From NCBI RefSeq assembly GCF_008000935.1, contig NZ_CP042831.1:2356001-2420000 (forward strand): DNA of 64,000 bases, in the 5' to 3' direction. The position numbers and the translations under genes were made by a program. The first letter of the stretch is position 1. Each line of letters starts with the position of its first letter. Source of the DNA: Flavobacterium alkalisoli. GTDB lineage: Bacteria; Bacteroidota; Bacteroidia; Flavobacteriales; Flavobacteriaceae. The notes below the pieces were generated by a model that was given only the letters and a program-made list of their open reading frames with translations, did no database searches and had not been told where the DNA came from. Of the stretch, positions 44,056-50,962 are shown piece by piece.

Positions 44056-44173
44056 TTTTTATGTCCTTAGTATTTCAAAACCCTAAGGTTCTAAGTTGTT
44101 GAGTTGTTATCCTGAACGTAATGTAATGAAGTGAAAGATTTCTCAACTGCCTGCTGCGACTGAACACTTAATA

Positions 44174-44656
44174 TTACTTAATAACTTCAAACTCCATATT
44201 ACCGTCTTGTGCCATATCAATTCGCAGGGAGTTATTATACCATAACTTATTAAGGTTTATATGGTTTTGGCCCACATCAAAAAGGCACTTTACCGTGTCG
44301 CGGTCGTGTGAGGTCCATTGTATATAAGTAATGGGGTAAGGTTCTTCGGGTGAATGGTTGGCATAAAACTGAATGCGGTACAATCCGTCCATAGTATTTT
44401 GGTATACAAAAAAGTTGCGTGGCGAGTCGCGTTGCGGATTATAAATTTCATACTCCACATTATTAACCACATAAAACAACTTAATGCTGTCGGGCACTAT
44501 ACAATCAACATGCGAAGGATTAAGCAAATCTTCACCCTGTTTGTTTTTTAATATAACCGTAAAAGTGTCGGTTATGTTCATACAGCAAATGTCGTTGTCT
44601 TCACCTCCGCAGGAAAACAGGCAAAACAAACCTAAAAGCACTATATACTTTTTCAT
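44174..44656 (-). CDS. Lipoprotein, unknown
   Basis: A 160-residue lipoprotein (ATG at 44656, MKKYIVLLGLFCLFSCGGED, lipobox FSC). Mature part is a beta-rich domain with DICCMNITDTFTVILKNKQG, QRDSPRNFFVYQNTMDGLYRIQFY and YPITYIQWTSHDRDTVKCLFD. A start further upstream would prepend 34 residues without signal character. Family not recognised. Single leftward gene, divergent from the TPR cluster. Confidence 0.75.
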   Translation of the reverse strand: MKKYIVLLGLFCLFSCGGEDNDICCMNITDTFTVILKNKQGEDLLNPSHVDCIVPDSIKLFYVVNNVEYEIYNPQRDSPRNFFVYQNTMDGLYRIQFYANHSPEEPYPITYIQWTSHDRDTVKCLFDVGQNHINLNKLWYNNSLRIDMAQDGNMEFEVIK

Positions 44657-44811
44657 GGCTGTAAACAATGTGTATTCGCTCAAATATAAATACTTTTTGT
44701 AAAGGCTGTAAAAGAGGTATAATAAGTTTGTGTTATCATGTAGGGTAAAATAAAACACTATGGTTTTAAGTTATAATGTAAAACTATTAACTTAGCGATA
44801 AACGCCTTACT

Positions 44812-45339
44812 ATGAAAAGAATCTTATTTTTATTCCTTTTGTTTAGTGTTGGTTATGGATATGCACAAAACTATCCGAAGTATACAACCAAAAGGGTAAA
44901 AGATACCGTATTTAAACAACCTGAAAAAATTGAAGATACTAAAGATGTTAAAGAGGATCCTCCTGCCAGTTTTAAGGAATTATATGATATAGCAACTGAT
45001 CTTAACCGAAGCGGTAGATATGAAGAAGCTATCGCAGTATATACAGAGGCACTGGCATTGGCTTCACCCAGATGGAAGTATTTAATAATGCAATTTAGGG
45101 GACTATGTTACAACAGGATTAAACAATACGATCAGGCTATAAACAATTTTACAGATGCTATAGAAAATTGTGAGTTTCCTCATGATAATGCAAGAGGACA
45201 ATTATATCTTTCCAGAGCACTGTCTTATGGCCGACGTGATAGGGAAGGCGATATAGAGAGAAAATGTGCTGATTTAAAAAAGGCCCGTGAATATGGAGCT
45301 TTAGAAGGAGACTCAGCTTTAGATACGGGTTGTAATTAA
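44812..45339 (+). CDS. Secreted TPR protein, copy 1
   Basis: A 175-residue protein with a signal peptide (MKRILFLFLLFSVGYGYAQ) followed by KYTTKRVKDTVFKQPEK and three TPR-like helices pairs (about 65-165: RYEEAIAVYTEALALASPRWKYL, QYDQAINNFTDAIENCE, LYLSRALSYGRR, CADLKKAREYGALEGD). TPR folds mediate protein-protein contacts. Nearly the same protein is encoded just downstream (45365-45892), so the two are a recent tandem duplication; a third relative follows at 45899. Confidence 0.85.
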   Translation: MKRILFLFLLFSVGYGYAQNYPKYTTKRVKDTVFKQPEKIEDTKDVKEDPPASFKELYDIATDLNRSGRYEEAIAVYTEALALASPRWKYLIMQFRGLCYNRIKQYDQAINNFTDAIENCEFPHDNARGQLYLSRALSYGRRDREGDIERKCADLKKAREYGALEGDSALDTGCN

Positions 45340-45364
45340 TAAAAAATGTACCAAACACCTTACT

Positions 45365-45892
45365 ATGAAAAGAATATTACTTGTATTACTTTTGTTTAGT
45401 GTCGGATTAGGCTATGCTCAAAACTATCCTAAATATACAACCAAAAGGGTAAAGGATACTGTTTTTAAACAACCGGAAAAGATTGCAGAGACTAAAGAGA
45501 TTAAAAAAGAACCTCCCGCTGATTTTATGGCCCTTTTTGAAAAGGGAAGAGGTTTTAGTAATAATAATGAACCTGAAGAAGCTTTAAAGGCTTTTACTGA
45601 AGCGCTGGCGATAGCGCCGCCAGATTGGAAGTATTTAGTGCTGCATTTAAGAGGACTTTGTTACTGGAAACTAAAGCAATATGATGACGCCATAAAAGAC
45701 TATACTAATGCTTTAGAAAATACTAATTTTCCTCATGATAATGCAAAGGGAGTAATACATCTTTCCAGGGGAATTTCTTATGGGTCTCGTGGCGGTGAAG
45801 GTGATAAGGAGCGAAAATGTGACGATATAAAAAAAGCCCGTGATTATGGGGCGTTAGAAGGTGATAAGGCTTTAGATTGGGACTGTAATTAG
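45365..45892 (+). CDS. Secreted TPR protein, copy 2
   Basis: A 175-residue paralogue of copy 1 of exactly equal length. The signal peptide, the following KYTTKRVKDTVFKQPEK and the C-terminal GALEGDxALDxxCN are almost unchanged, while the first TPR region differs (GFSNNNEPEEALKAFTEALAIAPPDWKYL). Rightward, 25 bases after copy 1, six bases before the third relative, so three genes share one transcript. Confidence 0.85.
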   Translation: MKRILLVLLLFSVGLGYAQNYPKYTTKRVKDTVFKQPEKIAETKEIKKEPPADFMALFEKGRGFSNNNEPEEALKAFTEALAIAPPDWKYLVLHLRGLCYWKLKQYDDAIKDYTNALENTNFPHDNAKGVIHLSRGISYGSRGGEGDKERKCDDIKKARDYGALEGDKALDWDCN

Positions 45893-45898
45893 ATTAAA

Positions 45899-46438
45899 AT
45901 GAAATACTTAATTAAAATGTTATTGTTGCTGGTGTGCCTGTTTACATTTAACGGACTTACAGCACAGGAATATGCTAAAGCCAGACATAAAAAAGGTGTG
46001 GCTGCAAAGGAAAAGACAGTTAAAAAGGATCCAGAGGTAACTCCGGTAGCCGATACTGCTGCTCCCGCCACTCCTGTAGACGACGATTTTGAAAAACTGA
46101 TGCGCCTTGGTGCAAAACAGGTAGGTTCCCGCAAGTATACAGATGCCTTGGCTACCTTTAATAAGGCAATGACCTATAACAGGCAAACAGGCCGTGTGCT
46201 AACCTGCCGTGGCGAAGCATTCTCGGGTAATAAAGACTATCTAAATGCCATTAAGGATTATACCGAAGCTATTGAGTTGGGTACTACTTATGACGGCGAA
46301 GTATATTATTCGCGAGGTATTTGCAGGGCAAGTTTAGAACAACCCGACAGGGAAGGGGCCTGTGCCGATTTTAAAAAGGCAAAAGAAATGGGCTTTACCG
46401 TAGAAGGCCGCGATGTAATAGGAATGTATTGCGATTAA
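45899..46438 (+). CDS. Secreted TPR protein, third relative
   Basis: A 179-residue protein with signal peptide (MKYLIKMLLLLVCLFTFNGLTAQ), a basic/acidic linker (KKGVAAKEKTVKKDPEVTPVADTAAPATPVDD) and a TPR domain (GAKQVGSRKYTDALATFNKAMTYNRQTG, NAIKDYTEAIELGTTYDGEVYYSRGICRASLE, GACADFKKAKEMGF). It is more distant from copies 1 and 2 but shares the ending (C-terminal Cys-Asp). Third member of a tandem cluster, 6 bases after copy 2. Confidence 0.83.
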   Translation: MKYLIKMLLLLVCLFTFNGLTAQEYAKARHKKGVAAKEKTVKKDPEVTPVADTAAPATPVDDDFEKLMRLGAKQVGSRKYTDALATFNKAMTYNRQTGRVLTCRGEAFSGNKDYLNAIKDYTEAIELGTTYDGEVYYSRGICRASLEQPDREGACADFKKAKEMGFTVEGRDVIGMYCD

Positions 46439-46459
46439 TAACACATAACACACCTTGCA

Positions 46460-46921
46460 ATGAGCAAAGACAGTATTATTTACCATATTTTAAAACGTTG
46501 CCTTCAGTTGTTCGTAATTTTTATGCTTTTCGGGCTATTTGGGCAAAGCTATTTGAATATATTCCCTACAGATGCCGGCGTGGTTAGCTGGTTGGTTCTT
46601 ATACCTATAATTCTGTTTGCAGGAGTAGTTATTAGGGATAATATTATAAGATTCAAAAAAAGAAAAAATGAAGATAGCAAAGAGGAAAGTACAGATCATC
46701 CTGCTGTAACATTATTTGTAAAAAGGATAGTACAGTTTTTCTTCATTTTTGTGGTGCTAAAAATTGTAATAGTAATGACTTTAATGATGTTACACCCCGG
46801 CGCAGAAAACTCTCATACTGCACATAGCATAGTTAATATAGTACCCTTGCTGTGGTTTTTAGGAATTATAATTTGGGATTTCTTTAAAAGGTATAAACTA
46901 AACAGGGCAGAGGAATTGTAG
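46460..46921 (+). CDS. Membrane protein, unknown
   Basis: A 153-residue protein with four transmembrane helices in two pairs (about 11-30 and 40-58; 84-105 and 123-142), separated by a charged loop (RFKKRKNEDSKEESTDHPA). Each pair ends in a similar basic step (RDNIIRFKKRK, WDFFKRYKLNR), so it looks like an internally duplicated two-helix unit. Family not recognised. Follows the third TPR gene by 21 bases. Confidence 0.75.
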   Translation: MSKDSIIYHILKRCLQLFVIFMLFGLFGQSYLNIFPTDAGVVSWLVLIPIILFAGVVIRDNIIRFKKRKNEDSKEESTDHPAVTLFVKRIVQFFFIFVVLKIVIVMTLMMLHPGAENSHTAHSIVNIVPLLWFLGIIIWDFFKRYKLNRAEEL

Positions 46922-47017
46922 TTTTATTTATTAAATAATCAGAATACTTTATTTGTTATCTTTATCGTTATACAGTTAACAACCATGGTATTAACACACC
47001 TATTAAAACCTTAGATT

Positions 47018-47626
47018 ATGAAAAAAGCTATGTATTTTGCCACCTTGGCAATATTTGGTACAGCAATGGTTTCATGTAGCAATAATCAATCAGACAATAA
47101 CGAAACAAATGCACAGGAAGTTACAGCAAAACAGGCTGACAATCTAAAATTTGATAACCTGGGCGATGGAATTGCCAAAGGGTTAGCAGCTTCGTTTAAG
47201 GATATGGATTTCTCTAAGCTGTTTGTGTATGATAATGCAGCCGACCTTAAAGCTAAAAGTGATAAGACTTTTGCTGAAATGATTACAGAGGCCAGAGATT
47301 TAATTGAAGAGCGTGAGGATATTACCGATTTAGTTTCGACCATTGAAATAAAAGCAGGCGAGGCACATCTTAAAGAACTGATTTTTTTAGAAAACAGCGT
47401 TAAGAAAGATCTTGTAGTATATAAGGACAGAAATGGCGTTGAGGAAAAAAGCAGCGGAGTATATACTACCCCTAATAACTTTACACTTCTTACAAATGAT
47501 TTGGAAAACAATAGTACTGTAGTAAGTGATTATCTTACAAACAACCTTAAAGCAGACGGCGATAGTTTTACTTTTGAACTAAGAGTAAATTCCGGCAAGG
47601 CCAGTGTATATGTTTATAAAGCTTAA
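47018..47626 (+). CDS. Lipoprotein, unknown
   Basis: A 202-residue lipoprotein (MKKAMYFATLAIFGTAMVSCSNN, lipobox VSC) with an acidic Asn/Asp-rich linker, then helices (GDGIAKGLAASFKDMDFSKLFVYDNAADLKAKSDKTFAEMITEAR) and a C-terminal beta part (YKDRNGVEEKSSGVYTTPNNF). Not recognised. Single gene followed by a clear terminator, and the last protein gene before the repeat array. Confidence 0.75.
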   Translation: MKKAMYFATLAIFGTAMVSCSNNQSDNNETNAQEVTAKQADNLKFDNLGDGIAKGLAASFKDMDFSKLFVYDNAADLKAKSDKTFAEMITEARDLIEEREDITDLVSTIEIKAGEAHLKELIFLENSVKKDLVVYKDRNGVEEKSSGVYTTPNNFTLLTNDLENNSTVVSDYLTNNLKADGDSFTFELRVNSGKASVYVYKA

Positions 47627-47653
47627 AAGTTTATATAATTAATGTTCAATGGG

Positions 47654-47673
47654 AACCTGCCAACCAGCAGGTT
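47654..47673 (+). terminator. Intrinsic terminator of the 47018 lipoprotein gene
   Basis: AACCTGC / GCAGGTT stem, 6-base loop, then TTTATTTTT on the plus strand. Confidence 0.88.
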
Positions 47674-47713
47674 TTTATTTTTAGACTTATGAAAAAAATT
47701 ACTGTTTATATTT

Positions 47714-47800
47714 TGTCATCTTGATGATAGGAAAGATCTCTGACTATTAGTTGTTTGAGATTCTTCACTTCACTACGTTACGTTCAGAATGACACTTTTA
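47714..47800. repeat. Dispersed GAAAGATCTC-type repeat
   Basis: GTCATCTTGATGATAGGAAAGATCTCTG and the mirrored GAGATTCTTCACTTCACTACGTTACGTTCAGAATGAC form a long imperfect inverted repeat. A related half, CCTGAACGTAATGTAATGAAGTGAAAGATTTCTCAAC, lies at 44110-44146 in reverse. Non-coding. Confidence 0.55.
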
Positions 47801-47850
47801 AGACAGTCCCTTTTTATTTAATGACAAAACTTCGACTATCATAAAAAGAA

Positions 47851-47876
47851 GAGAGCCGGCTTCACAGCGGGCTCTC
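47851..47876 (-). terminator. Hairpin at the left end of the array
   Basis: GAGAGCC / GGCTCTC stem; on the minus strand TTCTTTTTATG follows, so it can end transcripts that come leftward through the array. Confidence 0.65.
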
Positions 47877-47931
47877 AGCGTTTTTGATAAAAATAAAGAT
47901 ATAGAGTAAAACAGAATAGATTCTAAGTTAA

Positions 47932-48004
47932 AAACTGCCCAAAGCTTAAGCTTATTGACCAAAATCCCTCACATTGATTGTAGTGCGCTTTGTTTGGGCA
48001 GTTT
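47932..48004 (-). ncRNA. Array element a
   Basis: Perfect 12-base stem (AAACTGCCCAAA / TTTGGGCAGTTT) with a long loop that contains ATCCCTCACATTGATTG, a degenerate form of the shared core. On the minus strand the stem runs into TTTTAAC. A TATGTTTT box lies 5-6 bases before its minus-strand 5' end. Confidence 0.6.
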
Positions 48005-48083
48005 TAAAGAAAACATACAAATAGCAGACTATGATTTTATATAATGTTTGTGTTTGTTCTTTTTTGTGTGATTTAGAAAAAAA

Positions 48084-48154
48084 TGCCCGAAACCGTAAGA
48101 GTTTTTGCAGTAATCCCCCCATTTGATAACGCAGATACTAAATAGCTCCGGGCA
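48084..48154 (-). ncRNA. Array element b
   Basis: Stem TGCCCGGAGC (minus) pairs with GTTTCGGGCA using two G.U pairs. The loop holds the full core (GTAATCCCCCC...GATAACGC, 48110-48132). Followed on the minus strand by TTTTTTTCTAAA. An upstream TATTTTTT lies directly before the minus-strand stem. Confidence 0.7.
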
Positions 48155-48238
48155 TAAAAAAAAATAACTAAATCACTAATTAATTAAGGTTATATATTGT
48201 TTAGTTGGATGTTCTTTTAATGTTTTGTTAGTTAAAGA

Positions 48239-48284
48239 GAGTCCGGAAACAAGTTACCGCTTTCACCAGGATTGCTCCGGACTC
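48239..48284 (-). ncRNA. Array element c (short variant)
   Basis: Nine base pairs (GAGTCCGGA / TCCGGACTC) plus a G.U; the loop is only about 28 nt and lacks the C-rich core, though it keeps ACCGC and a TTACC. It keeps the regular spacing and the TTATTTTTT box upstream on the minus strand. No U-rich tract as strong as the others follows (TCTTTAAC). Confidence 0.55.
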
Positions 48285-48362
48285 AAAAAATAACTAATTA
48301 ATTTAGGTTCATCTTATTGGCTTATATACTGTGCATTTTCATGCGTATAATCTTTAAAAAAT

Positions 48363-48435
48363 AGCCCGAAATCAAAAGTGTTTTTGCAGTAATCCCCCCA
48401 TTTGATAACGCATGTTGCCTTGCCGATTCCGGGCT
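48363..48435 (-). ncRNA. Array element d
   Basis: Minus-strand stem AGCCCGGAATC pairs with GATTTCGGGCT (one G.U inside, two further). Loop has the full core at 48389-48411. U tract on the minus strand after the stem (TATTTTTTAAAG). Upstream on the minus strand: TTTG, 19 bases, TATTTTTT, the best promoter match in the array. Confidence 0.72.
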
Positions 48436-48510
48436 TTAAAAAATAACTAAATATTAAACTATCTCAAATTGTTCGTTTTGTATATAGTGCCTGTGCTATG
48501 ATTAAAAAAA

Positions 48511-48578
48511 TTGCCCGAATTGATGTTTTTTTCGATGTAATCCCCCTAGATAGCATGAATTTATCAGGCTTCGGGCAA
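48511..48578 (-). ncRNA. Array element e
   Basis: Perfect 9-base stem TTGCCCGAA / TTCGGGCAA. The core is shortened (GTAATCCCCCTAGATAGC, 48537-48554). U tract on minus strand: TTTTTTTAATC. A TATGATTG box precedes it on the minus strand. Confidence 0.65.
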
Positions 48579-48668
48579 TCATAGTTATATATAATAGCAG
48601 GGCATAAATTTATTTATATGGTGCTGCATGGGCCGTTGCTTTCTGCAGTCTGTGTCTCTTAAAAAAAT

Positions 48669-48737
48669 AGCCCGAAATAATAAGTTTCACTGTAATCCCC
48701 CCATTTGATAACGCATGTCACTTGGATGTTCCGGGCT
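48669..48737 (-). ncRNA. Array element f
   Basis: Minus-strand stem AGCCCGGAA pairs with TTTCGGGCT with one G.U. Full core at 48692-48714. Minus-strand U tract TATTTTTTTAAG; upstream TATTTTTTT and an ACACCTTAAATTTA motif. Confidence 0.72.
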
Positions 48738-48837
48738 ATGATAAAAAAATAGCAAAGTAAATTTAAGGTGTAATGTATTCTATCGCTGCAAGGCCTTTTG
48801 CCGGTTAACCTTACAGTTGGTTATGTCTTTTAAAAAA

Positions 48838-48904
48838 TTGCCCGAAATAAGTTAGTTAAGTAATCCCCCACAATGATAACGCTGCTAGCTTGGTTTTCAG
48901 GCAA
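48838..48904 (-). ncRNA. Array element g
   Basis: Minus-strand stem TTGCCTGAAA pairs with TTTCGGGCAA; the sixth pair is U.G. Core GTAATCCCCCACAATGATAACGC-like (48860-48882, two changes). Minus-strand U tract TTTTTTAAAAG. Upstream TATATTTC and AACACCTTC. Confidence 0.7.
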
Positions 48905-48971
48905 TTTGGAAATATAGAAGGTGTTTAAAGAATTTGTGTTTGTGTTTGTTCTATTGGTTAATTCCTTTTAC

Positions 48972-49187
48972 TTATAACACCCCTATAAAGCTTATTACGC
49001 ATCTGCATACCCCCACAGGTACCAGTAATGCAAGTACTATAAAGGCTATAATCTGCCACCAGTTTTTTACTCTTCTGGCAAAGGCAAAATTTAGCATGGT
49101 TATTATTATAAGTGATATTATTATTGCTGTAAAAAATACGTAAAGTACCAGCATCCCAAGGTTTTCGGCTAAAAATATTGTTCTCAT
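48972..49187 (-). CDS. Small membrane protein, unknown
   Basis: A 71-residue protein with two transmembrane helices (about residues 11-33 and 45-65) and an Arg/Lys-rich loop (FARRVKNWWQ). Family not recognised. It lies on the minus strand directly upstream of the hairpin array, so read-through into the array is possible. Followed upstream by two further leftward unknown genes (49362, 49839). Confidence 0.65.
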   Translation of the reverse strand: MRTIFLAENLGMLVLYVFFTAIIISLIIITMLNFAFARRVKNWWQIIAFIVLALLVPVGVCRCVISFIGVL

Positions 49188-49361
49188 CTTACTACGTTTT
49201 TAAGGTTGAAAAGCAATTTGTTTATTTCAAATTAAAACAAAACTCCCCCCGGCATATTAAAGCGGTTAACTTTAATGCCTTATTAGCATGGCAACAGTAT
49301 TCCCGGGTGGTAATATTTACCTCCTTAAACTGTTAAAATTGCGTGGTAGTATTTAGTTGGT

Positions 49362-49754
49362 TTACGCTGCTCTTGATTTTAATTCCAAAAGCTCTTTTAC
49401 GTAGTGGGGTTGCAGGTGAGTAAACTCATCACAGCATTGTAAAAGTCTAGAGTAACCGTTCTCAACGGCTGTCCAAAACAGCTGTTGTTCGTCCTGGCAC
49501 AGGTTGCAAAGCTCCAGTTTCCTGCAAATAGTTTTATGCAGTGTGCTGTCTATAAAGCCCCAGCCCATTTCGTGCCTTTCGTTAAATCCTTGGGGAGGAA
49601 TGTGCGATTCTAACCTTGTAATAAGGTTTAAGGTCGTTGTGCCCGGTTGAAGGGCTGCTAACTCAGTTAAAGCAAGTCTAATGATTTCATCATAGCTTTT
49701 CCATCTGATGGAAAAAACCTGATCAGAGTTTAGTTCAATGAATCCGCTTAACAT
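49362..49754 (-). CDS. Hypothetical protein, unknown
   Basis: A 130-residue soluble protein with three cysteines near residues 85-95 (LELCNLCQDEQQL) that could bind metal, and helical stretches (YDEIIRLALTELAALQPG). Not recognised. Leftward, part of a small cluster of unknown genes next to the hairpin array; no signal peptide. Confidence 0.6.
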   Translation of the reverse strand: MLSGFIELNSDQVFSIRWKSYDEIIRLALTELAALQPGTTTLNLITRLESHIPPQGFNERHEMGWGFIDSTLHKTICRKLELCNLCQDEQQLFWTAVENGYSRLLQCCDEFTHLQPHYVKELLELKSRAA

Positions 49755-49838
49755 GTCTAGTAATTTTGTTTGGTGGTTAATGTTTATTGGTTGGTTGGTT
49801 TGGTTGTTGGATGTGTATTCTATGTCATTTAAATATTT

Positions 49839-50084
49839 TTATGTTATCCCTATTATCCCGTAGGGAATATCTTTGTTATCATCTTTTTGAATCAGTACTC
49901 CGTTAACTGTCAATGGTATAGGTTGTACTTCTTCAAACATTTGGGTTTGTTCCAGTACCACAGTGTTATAATCCTGAGGATTAAGCACTAAGGTATTTTG
50001 CCTGTTTAGCCCCTTTTCTTTTACGGTATCTGTAAGTACCTGTAAGCTAATATTTTTACCTATATATTTCAGCTGCGTTTTCAT
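49839..50084 (-). CDS. Hypothetical protein, unknown
   Basis: An 81-residue soluble protein (MKTQLKYIGKNISLQVLTDTVKEKGLNRQNTLVLN) with beta character and an acidic C-terminal half (LTVNGVLIQKDDNKDIPYGIIGIT). Family not recognised. Leftward, divergent from the fasciclin gene at 50198. Confidence 0.6.
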   Translation of the reverse strand: MKTQLKYIGKNISLQVLTDTVKEKGLNRQNTLVLNPQDYNTVVLEQTQMFEEVQPIPLTVNGVLIQKDDNKDIPYGIIGIT

Positions 50085-50197
50085 ATGCCTGACTGATTTG
50101 ATCGAAAAGTAGTTAAAAATTTGTAAAACTTATCTTGTTTAAAACCAAAAATCGATGAACGACGTAAATTTTCCTATAAAACGTTAAAATTTCAATT

Positions 50198-50758
50198 ATG
50201 AAAAATCTAAAACAAATCTATTCAACTGCAATTGTGGCTTTTATGCTGCTATTAGGAACCGCGTCTTTCGCACAAAAGACTGTAATGGTAGGCGGAGCGC
50301 CCATGTATCCTACAAAAGACATTATTGATAATGCCGTAAATTCTAAAGATCACACAACGCTTGTTGCGGCCGTAAAAGCTGCCGGATTAGTAGAAACTTT
50401 AAAGGGTAAAGGTCCGTTTACGGTATTTGCACCAACAAACGAGGCTTTTGATAAATTACCTAAAGGGACTGTAGAGACTGTTTTAAAGCCTGAGAACAAA
50501 GAAATGCTTCAGGGTATACTAACGTATCATGTTGTGGCAGGTAAGTGGAGCGCAGCCGATATTGTGAAAGCCATTAAAAAGGGTAATGGTAAGTACACTG
50601 CAAAAACAGTACAGGGTGGTACTCTTACTTTTATGATGGATGGAAAAGATGTATGGGTTATGGATGAAAAAGGTGGCAGGGCAAAAGTTACTATTGCCGA
50701 TGTTAACCAAAGCAATGGTGTTATTCATGTTGTTGATACTGTGCTTATGCACAAGTAA
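50198..50758 (+). CDS. Fasciclin (FAS1) domain secreted protein
   Basis: A 186-residue protein with a signal peptide ([26 protein letters not shown]) and one FAS1 domain from about residue 40 to the end: [50 protein letters not shown] and [12 protein letters not shown] are the family's H1/H2 boxes. FAS1 domains mediate cell adhesion or matrix contact; in bacteria they are secreted or surface exposed. Single rightward gene followed by a terminator. Confidence 0.95.
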   Translation: MKNLKQIYSTAIVAFMLLLGTASFAQKTVMVGGAPMYPTKDIIDNAVNSKDHTTLVAAVKAAGLVETLKGKGPFTVFAPTNEAFDKLPKGTVETVLKPENKEMLQGILTYHVVAGKWSAADIVKAIKKGNGKYTAKTVQGGTLTFMMDGKDVWVMDEKGGRAKVTIADVNQSNGVIHVVDTVLMHK

Positions 50759-50814
50759 TTAAACAACTTAAAGATAAATTCAGTGTGTGACTGTTTTTTT
50801 TGGTTGGTTTGATA

Positions 50815-50840
50815 AAAGCCGTTGTTTTTACAGCGGCTTT
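50815..50840 (+). terminator. Intrinsic terminator of the fasciclin gene
   Basis: AAAGCCGTTG pairs with CAGCGGCTTT (one G.U), then TTTCTTGTT on the plus strand. Confidence 0.85.
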
Positions 50841-50846
50841 TTCTTG

Positions 50847-50877
50847 TTATTGCGAGGAGGGACGACGCGGCAATCTT
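50847..50877 (+). repeat. Dispersed GCGAGG repeat (degenerate)
   Basis: TTGCGAGGAGGGACGACGCGGCAATC resembles the copies at 57775 and 58166 but with changes in the middle. Non-coding. Confidence 0.5.
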
Positions 50878-50914
50878 AGAATTGTAGAAACACATTATAT
50901 AATAGGAATAAAAA

Positions 50915-50943
50915 AAAGCCCTTCTTTATAAGGAAGGACTTTG
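50915..50943 (-). terminator. Terminator of the SRPBCC gene
   Basis: AAAGCCCTTC pairs imperfectly with GGAAGGACTTT; on the minus strand TTTTTTTTATT follows. Confidence 0.7.
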
Positions 50944-50962
50944 ATGCTGTACTGCTTGCTAA

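Larger units (their letters stand above)
47932..48904 (-). ncRNA. Tandem array of seven hairpin elements, candidate small RNA family
   Basis: Elements start at 47932, 48084, 48239, 48363, 48511, 48669 and 48838, i.e. every 124-169 nt. Each is a stem (usually (A/T)GCCCGA..TCGGGC(A/T)) enclosing a 30-55 nt loop. In 48084, 48363, 48669 and 48838 the loop holds GTAATCCCCC followed by GATAACGC, together about 23 bases. On the minus strand non-Watson-Crick stem positions become G.U pairs and a U-rich tract follows each stem, so the transcript probably reads leftward. Separate entries give each unit. I know no described family with this loop; the RNA identity is inference. Confidence 0.7.
47627..48971. 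other. Gene-free region with hairpin array
   Basis: About 1.3 kb without any plausible protein gene. It contains a terminator (47654), a dispersed repeat (47714-47800), a hairpin (47851-47876) and seven regularly spaced hairpin elements (47932-48904), described separately. Confidence 0.85.

Noticed and set aside
47086..47511. 141-residue leftward ORF over the 47018 lipoprotein
   Set aside because: Shadow of the real rightward gene, which has a proper signal peptide and lipobox and is followed by a terminator.
48389..48411. Short ORFs (ATGGGGGGATTACTG...) in the array core on the minus strand
   Set aside because: Lengths and downstream codons differ between copies and the start codon is lost in e and g.
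47932..48904. CRISPR array
   Set aside because: Elements are 46-73 nt with spacing of 124-169 nt, repeats not identical, and no cas gene in the window.
47932..48904. Integron attC cassette array
   Set aside because: No GTTRRRY/RYYYAAC core sites, no integrase and no genes between the elements.
47932..48904. A series of ordinary terminators for protein genes
   Set aside because: There are no genes between them and the loops carry a conserved core, which plain terminators would not.
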